Source: a virus
Direction: 5' to 3' (one strand)
DNA length: 23,264 bases
Virus record (IMG/VR): IMGVR_UViG_3300021963_000673
Coordinates: 1-23,264 of that record
The position numbers and the translations under genes are program-made. This document shows, piece by piece, positions 18,858-23,264 of this stretch. Each line of letters starts with the position of its first letter. Position 1 is the first letter of the stretch. Below the pieces are notes generated by a model, which had not been told where the DNA came from, searched no databases, and saw nothing but the letters and a program-made list of their open reading frames with translations.

Positions 18858-20086
18858 TATTTGTCCCACGCTTTCTGTGCATTAAAGTTTGCATGTGCAA
18901 ATTCTAGTCGGTCAACCAACTTAACTGCATTGCCTTTTAATTTATCTACTGCTACGAATCCTTCTGGATTAGTAATCTTGAAACCATCATCTGTTCTTAG
19001 AAAAGTACCAGTAACTTGTTTCATTTGTTGTAGTTTTTTGATAATCATATTTTTTGCATCAACAATATCATTCTGAATTTGAAAAATCTTTTCCAGTTCA
19101 AAAGCATTGTTACGATAGAAACGCATCAATTCATTCTTTTCGAATTGTCGTTTCTGTTTTGTTTCTTCTTTTTTGGCAGCAATGATTTCTTTGTTCAATC
19201 GTTCTTCAACCCAACGAATCAAATCTCTTGTGTGTTGATTCACATTACGTATTGGTTCACCTGCACGTACTTTGGTGTTGTTGAAGGTCTTAATCTGTAA
19301 CTGAATCATCTCTGTGGTTGCAATACGATTCAATGTCATAGAATTGACTGTTCTAAACATACCACCCGCACGAGACAGAACGGAAGTAATCTGTTTTGTT
19401 TCTTCTTGTGTAAAGGTTGCAGTACCAGAAGCATCAACAAAGTATGCATCACGGAACCAAACATCTTTAGTGGTAGTCAAATTCTTAATGTCGATATTAA
19501 ATGAAGACTTCATATCTGCCATTGTTTTGCCGGTGTATGAAGTATGAAACACAATACCGAGTTGAGCCGCCAACATAGATGTGGCTAATTTAGAATCAGA
19601 AGGCACAGCATAGACAATTGTGTTTGGTTGAAAAATGATGTATTTGGTTCCATCAATTGTTTCTTCTTCAATATCACCTTTACTAAACATCATATCGCCT
19701 TGCAATACACCTTTAATGCCTAGTTTTGGTAAGTATCTCAATGCCACTTTCAGTTTAGCATTAAGTCCTTCACCTGGATGGTTTCTATCAATGTCATCAT
19801 CTGTATAATTTAATTTTGCATTTGCGTTGAAGACACCTTTAGTACCAACAAAGAATTTACCATTCTCTGGATTAATACCACAGAAAACAGCAGGTGCACC
19901 ATCCCATTTTGTTGTTACGTTTACTTTACTTGAAGAATGTCCTGCCAACATATCTCGGAGAGATTGTAGGAAATTGATTGCATCACGAGTACCGGATACA
20001 CCACGGTTAAGAACTTCATCTTCGATGTGTTCTAGATGAAGGTTCTTACCTTCTTTTGCTTCGGTTATAAATTCTGTGAATTTCAT
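18857..20086 (-). CDS. DUF6267 protein, ligase-like nucleotidyltransferase with capsid-targeting-like leader
   Basis: A 409-residue phage protein that I recognise as DUF6267. After the leader MKFTEFITE|A there is a conserved block (NLHLEHIEDEVLNRG, residues 15-29) and then TTKWDGAPAVFCG, where Lys60-x-Asp62-Gly63 is motif I of the covalent nucleotidyltransferase superfamily (DNA and RNA ligases, capping enzymes). KGVLQGDMMF (125-134) fits motif III, and the following strand YIIFQPNTIVYAV fits motif IIIa/IV. The C-terminal third is helical. It should bind a nucleotide on Lys60 and may seal or modify nucleic-acid ends, but no ligase activity is established for the family. The start at 20086 lacks a clear Shine-Dalgarno site and follows the upstream gene by one base. 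Confidence 0.87.
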   Translation of the reverse strand: MKFTEFITEAKEGKNLHLEHIEDEVLNRGVSGTRDAINFLQSLRDMLAGHSSSKVNVTTKWDGAPAVFCGINPENGKFFVGTKGVFNANAKLNYTDDDIDRNHPGEGLNAKLKVALRYLPKLGIKGVLQGDMMFSKGDIEEETIDGTKYIIFQPNTIVYAVPSDSKLATSMLAAQLGIVFHTSYTGKTMADMKSSFNIDIKNLTTTKDVWFRDAYFVDASGTATFTQEETKQITSVLSRAGGMFRTVNSMTLNRIATTEMIQLQIKTFNNTKVRAGEPIRNVNQHTRDLIRWVEERLNKEIIAAKKEETKQKRQFEKNELMRFYRNNAFELEKIFQIQNDIVDAKNMIIKKLQQMKQVTGTFLRTDDGFKITNPEGFVAVDKLKGNAVKLVDRLEFAHANFNAQKAWDK

Positions 20087-20087
20087 T

Positions 20088-21188
20088 TTAACTATACTTT
20101 ATGAAAATGCTACTGTTTTTTGTTGCTGATGATGCATATTCATATATGTATTTACACAAGGCATCCATCTTTTTTTCTTTGATAACTGTATACACTAAGT
20201 CGATACCAATATACTTTGACATCCACCAAGTCTTATCTTTTCTTTGTCCTGCTTTTGCTTGAACGATTAATGTTTCTAATTTCTCTTTTGAACCAGATAA
20301 TTCCTTAAACATCATTGCAAACTTTTTGAAATCAGCTTCAGATGGTTTCTCAATAGGTGTTTGATTTGGTAAAGTCAACTTTGCTTTGGCAACACCAGCA
20401 TCTATCGCACCTTCGAAAATAACACCGCCGCCGATTTTACCGCCTGCAGCCGCTTTACCTTTAATCTCACCTTGCCATGAAGATGGAACTGGACGACTAG
20501 AGAAGTTTCGCAATTGAACTTCACCAGGATTACCTTCAGATTTGTATTGAATGTAAATGTCTTTTGAGTCCGTCATAGTCATACCAAGTTTCACACCTGT
20601 GAATTCAGCAACAAGAGGTTTACCATTGTTGAAGAACTTAGAATGTGGAGTATCTTTTGGCCCAATCTTCTTTAATGAAATACCAATCATGTTGGTGTAT
20701 GCAAACTCATCATACACATAACGATTATATTCTGTTAATGTATCGAAATCTTTTCTGAGTTTGAAGTCTTTTTTAATCATCCAAATATCAGCAGGATTCC
20801 ACTTATCATCACCAGTAATACCACTACCTTTTTTGAACTTGCGCCAGTTGTCGTAAATATCATTTACTAATTTACCACCACGATAAAATTTGAATTTCTT
20901 TCCAGTGTTTGCGCCAGGAACTTCTTCAAAAATTAGATTAGCAGTCAATACGACACTTCTAAACCAGTTCTCATCAAGGCCTTTCATACATTGTGCCAAG
21001 GTTCTGTCACAATCAGCGTCAGAAATTGTTTTATCTGTTATCTGAGCAACGTCAATTAAATCTTTACCTAGATGTTGGCGTGTAGCACAAGCATAAGCCT
21101 GTAGACTTTCCGCTAATGCAGTAACTTCTGCGCCGGCACCTGATATTTTACCTTCTGTATCAATGTTAACTTTTGATGGGATTTTCAT
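20088..21188 (-). CDS. Unrecognised conserved-type phage protein upstream of DUF6267
   Basis: A 366-residue soluble protein that I cannot assign. Visible landmarks are IDTEGKISGAGAEV near the start, a basic patch KKFKFYRGGKLVNDIYDNWRKFK (about 97-119), the stretch DKWNPADIWMIKKDF (about 128-142), GEVQLRNFSSR (about 224-234) and a helical, lysine-rich end. WNPADIW with nearby acidic and basic residues recalls nuclease-like proteins, but that is weak. It opens a late unit and is directly followed by the ligase-like DUF6267 gene, so the two may act together. The ATG at 21188 is preferred, as AGG lies seven bases upstream; the ATG at 21194 is an alternative, two codons longer. Both lie inside or beside a hairpin that could mask the ribosome site. 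Confidence 0.8.
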   Translation of the reverse strand: MKIPSKVNIDTEGKISGAGAEVTALAESLQAYACATRQHLGKDLIDVAQITDKTISDADCDRTLAQCMKGLDENWFRSVVLTANLIFEEVPGANTGKKFKFYRGGKLVNDIYDNWRKFKKGSGITGDDKWNPADIWMIKKDFKLRKDFDTLTEYNRYVYDEFAYTNMIGISLKKIGPKDTPHSKFFNNGKPLVAEFTGVKLGMTMTDSKDIYIQYKSEGNPGEVQLRNFSSRPVPSSWQGEIKGKAAAGGKIGGGVIFEGAIDAGVAKAKLTLPNQTPIEKPSEADFKKFAMMFKELSGSKEKLETLIVQAKAGQRKDKTWWMSKYIGIDLVYTVIKEKKMDALCKYIYEYASSATKNSSIFIKYS

Positions 21189-21192
21189 GTTC

Positions 21193-21219
21193 ATACCTAG
21201 AGTTTGTTTAACTAGGTAT
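21193..21219 (-). promoter_or_regulatory. Hairpin over the ribosome site (8-base perfect inverted repeat)
   Basis: ATACCTAG, an 11-base loop and CTAGGTAT form a perfect dyad on the minus strand. The 3' arm contains the AGG ribosome site and the first two bases of the ATG at 21194, while the 5' arm overlaps the late promoter box. RNA coming through from the helicase unit could fold and hide the site. RNA begun at the late promoter (near 21211) would lack the 5' arm and stay open. The same logic is known for T4 genes e and soc. Confidence 0.6.
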
Positions 21220-21224
21220 TTATC
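21217..21224 (-). promoter_or_regulatory. T4-like late promoter motif GATAAATA
   Basis: GATAAATA on the minus strand is 7 of 8 to T4 late TATAAATA and identical to the motif at 8712-8719. It lies in the 45-base gap behind the DUF4338-like gene, about 23-30 bases before the two candidate ATGs. The predicted start is near 21211, inside the loop of the overlapping hairpin. Confidence 0.62.
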
Positions 21225-21233
21225 CTATCTTGG

Positions 21234-22349
21234 TTACCTGATAATGTCAAGCACTTTATCGCCAGTCCAAACTTCTTGTTCAGTACGGATTCGACCCTCT
21301 GTATTCAAAGTATCGAATCGGTTGATGGCCTTCTTGCGCCACCACTCAATAATGTTGGATAGGTTATGTTTCTCATAGTTCTCACCTGGCACCAGTTTTG
21401 TAGCCTTTCCGTTTACAAAATCAACCATGTTTTTGAAACCATAATCAGAGATAAAGTATCGTTTCTGTTCGTTCAGGTTCTTGGCGTTCTCAATTGTCTG
21501 TGCAAACTTAGCACCCTCTGGTGTGCCTTTGAGTGTTGTTTTAATGATACTAACCATTGCATTTGAGATTTTCAACTTACGTGACGATGCACCTTCTGGT
21601 GCCAATGGTTCACCAAGAATATTCTCCATGTAATCCTTGAGGTTGGTGTAAGTATCACCATGCAACATTGGTAAGAAGTCACTATCAGTCAGGCCTTTGA
21701 AACGAATCAGAGGTTTCATACCATCATATTGTGACACAGCCTTAGAACTACCATACAAACTGGTTGTCTCAAACAGGCAAGTTGTCATGCCATACTTTTC
21801 ATCCAACATTTTACGGACTTCGTGTGTGGTACAGATTGCAGCCAGTAATTTACCACCAAGATAATTGAAACCAAATGGTTGTGCAGGTACAATAACAAAA
21901 CCCATTACTGCACATTGATTGAATCTCTGAGCACCACCCTCATGTTGTGTGAATACTTGACCCAACATTTCATTACGAGGTTTACAATTGATAACAGGTG
22001 AACCAAGACGAATGAAACCACACCACTTGTTGGTTTTCTTTTCTAAGATAGCAAGACGCAAACATCTACCAGGAATACTGGTCATATTTGAGTGACTTGA
22101 AATCATATTCAAGTATGTGTCCCATCGGTCTTGTGGCAGTTCAACGAGTTCAAACTCCATGTCAGCAGGTGACATAGTGAAATCAGAAAACAAATCTTCT
22201 TCAGGTCCCATGCCGAACAGTACAGGTGACCGTTCTGCCATAGAGGCCAGTTTTTGTTCACGCATGTATTCATCAATACGACCAAACTTATCAAAGTAGT
22301 CGGAGAATACTCCTGCACACTTTACTGCTTGTTCATGCGTTAATTTCAT
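21234..22349 (-). CDS. DUF4338 (DruA-like) phage protein
   Basis: A 371-residue protein whose middle matches the DUF4338 pattern, the family of the Druantia defence protein DruA: GRCLRLAI...CGFIRLGSPV (about residues 94-119), a helix with QRFNQCAVMGFVIVPAQPFGFNYLGGKLLA (about 141-170), the CTTHEVRKMLDEKYG stretch and FETTSLYGSS (193-202). NYLGGKLLA followed by TTSxYGxS is the hallmark I rely on. The C-terminal third (about 250-371) is a phage-type extension with WWRKKAINR. Phage DUF4338 proteins are known but not explained. The gene is coupled by ATGA to the helicase, so it is likely made early or mid-infection and may work in replication or recombination rather than defence. Confidence 0.72.
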   Translation of the reverse strand: MKLTHEQAVKCAGVFSDYFDKFGRIDEYMREQKLASMAERSPVLFGMGPEEDLFSDFTMSPADMEFELVELPQDRWDTYLNMISSHSNMTSIPGRCLRLAILEKKTNKWCGFIRLGSPVINCKPRNEMLGQVFTQHEGGAQRFNQCAVMGFVIVPAQPFGFNYLGGKLLAAICTTHEVRKMLDEKYGMTTCLFETTSLYGSSKAVSQYDGMKPLIRFKGLTDSDFLPMLHGDTYTNLKDYMENILGEPLAPEGASSRKLKISNAMVSIIKTTLKGTPEGAKFAQTIENAKNLNEQKRYFISDYGFKNMVDFVNGKATKLVPGENYEKHNLSNIIEWWRKKAINRFDTLNTEGRIRTEQEVWTGDKVLDIIR

Positions 22350-23264
22350 ACTTTAAGTCCGCCAAAATCTTTTCTGCGTTCACGATTGCCAAATGTATTC
22401 AATGGTGGTGTATCGTTAGGTTGACCAGAATCAATAATGCCGTTCTGTGCATCAGGTTCTGCATCATACAATCTCATCTTTGCACGGTCAACACCAAGGA
22501 CAAATCGTTTGTTCGCACTTGGGTCTGCATAACGATTCTTCAATTGTTTGACCAAGATTTGATTTAGACCTTCTAGTTCTTCATTCGTAATCAAAGCAAA
22601 CATAAAGTCGGCAGTTGCAGGCAAACCAAACGATTCAGAAGTATCGGTCAATTCAACGTCAGAGTTGGAATAACCACTACGAGTTGTTTGTGTTGCAGAA
22701 ACAATAGGCACATCCGATTCAACAGCAAGACCACGCAATTCTTCTGCAATAGACTTGATGTATGAATAACTGTTTACGTTAGCGCCTGGTTTGATACGAG
22801 CAGAGCAACAAATGTTCAAATAGTCAATGTAGATAATATCTGGTCTGAAATTTTTCTTCAAGGCCAAATCATTCAACAAAGCACGGAAGTGCAAGGCGGA
22901 TGCACTAGCGGTTGGATATTCTTTGATGATTAACTTACCATGCGTTTTGTTTTGTAGTGTAGAAAACTTACGAATGTAGTCATCTTTACCAATGGTGTGC
23001 AGTTCATTCAAATCAATGTTCAATAGATTAGCATCAATACGTTCTGCAATCTTTTCTTCGGCCATTTCCATTGTAATATACAATACATTTTGGCCTTCTG
23101 ATAGATTTGCGGCTGCACAATGACACATGAACAAGGACTTACCAACACCAGTACCAGCAAGAGCAATGTTCAAAGTCTTGCGAGGCAGACCGCCTTTGGT
23201 AATTTTATTGAAATAGTCTAGGTCGAATCGAATACGTGATTCAACTTTATGATAGGACTCATAA
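22346..23264 (-). CDS. Replicative DNA helicase, T4 gp41/DnaB-type, 5' end outside window
   Basis: The last 305 or so residues of a RecA-fold hexameric helicase are present, and the frame runs open to the right edge. The visible part starts with RIRFDLDYFNKITKGGLPRKTLN, as in T4 gp41, then the Walker A loop GTGVGKS, the acidic METxE-like element ITMEMAEE, a Walker B strand DIIYIDYLN, the sensor SATQTTRSGYS and the arginine-finger region KQLKNRYADPS. The N-terminal primase-binding domain is outside the window. It would unwind DNA at the fork and team with the gp61-type primase encoded at the left end. A TTG at 23173 inside the conserved domain is not a real start. The stop overlaps the DUF4338 start as ATGA. 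Confidence 0.95.
   Translation of the reverse strand, partial: YESYHKVESRIRFDLDYFNKITKGGLPRKTLNIALAGTGVGKSLFMCHCAAANLSEGQNVLYITMEMAEEKIAERIDANLLNIDLNELHTIGKDDYIRKFSTLQNKTHGKLIIKEYPTASASALHFRALLNDLALKKNFRPDIIYIDYLNICCSARIKPGANVNSYSYIKSIAEELRGLAVESDVPIVSATQTTRSGYSNSDVELTDTSESFGLPATADFMFALITNEELEGLNQILVKQLKNRYADPSANKRFVLGVDRAKMRLYDAEPDAQNGIIDSGQPNDTPPLNTFGNRERRKDFGGLKV

Noticed and set aside
22346-23173. Helicase starting at the TTG at 23173
   Set aside because: The conserved helicase sequence continues upstream of that codon to the window edge, so the gene is partial and the TTG is internal.

Overview
The window looks like part of the genome of a tailed, T4-like (myovirus-type) bacteriophage that infects a Gram-negative, probably aquatic, bacterium. 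The diagnostic genes are a T4 gp41-type replicative helicase, a T4 gp61-type primase, phage class I ribonucleotide reductase alpha, ThyX, a GH19 endolysin with a likely spanin pair, and several conserved proteins (DUF6267, DUF6321-like, YDQEG-type modules) that I know mainly from marine and freshwater T4-like phages. The Gram-negative host is inferred from the lipoprotein/coiled-coil spanin candidates. All genes lie on the minus strand and read from high to low coordinates. They are packed with ATGA, GTGA or TAATG junctions, and no gap exceeds about 45 bases. I saw no tRNA, CRISPR array, insertion sequence or integrase.

Layout in transcription order: (1) 23264-21234, the replicative helicase (5' end outside the window) and a DUF4338/DruA-like protein. 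(2) 21188-18230, a late unit behind a GATAAATA motif: an unrecognised 366-aa protein, a DUF6267 ligase-like nucleotidyltransferase and two small conserved phage proteins. (3) 18214-14909, a cassette of two GT-A-like glycosyltransferases, a radical SAM/SPASM protein and a SAM methyltransferase. (4) 14868-8727, behind an AATAAATA motif: an HxGH nucleotidyltransferase fused to a P-loop kinase (with a second reading frame nested near its 3' end), two small or basic proteins with phage leader peptides, a virion-like protein and two charged, modular proteins. (5) 8681-4339, behind a second GATAAATA motif: small phage proteins and then a lysis region (spanin candidates, endolysin, several one- or two-helix membrane proteins). 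(6) 4299-1, behind a sigma70-like promoter: primase, ThyX, NrdA, a small membrane protein and a glutamine-amidotransferase-like protein cut by the window edge.

The genes divide into replication and nucleotide supply at the two ends (helicase, primase, dTMP and dNDP synthesis) and late virion, modification and lysis functions in the middle, matching the promoter types seen. Four points stand out. Five proteins share a short N-terminal leader resembling the T4 capsid-targeting sequence and prohead-protease site, and two of these are enzymes. An out-of-frame gene with a strong Shine-Dalgarno site lies inside the kinase gene, and its frame has the more genome-like codon use. A late promoter overlaps a hairpin that would mask a ribosome site only in read-through RNA. 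The primase promoter carries a perfect dyad in its spacer and would give a nearly leaderless message.
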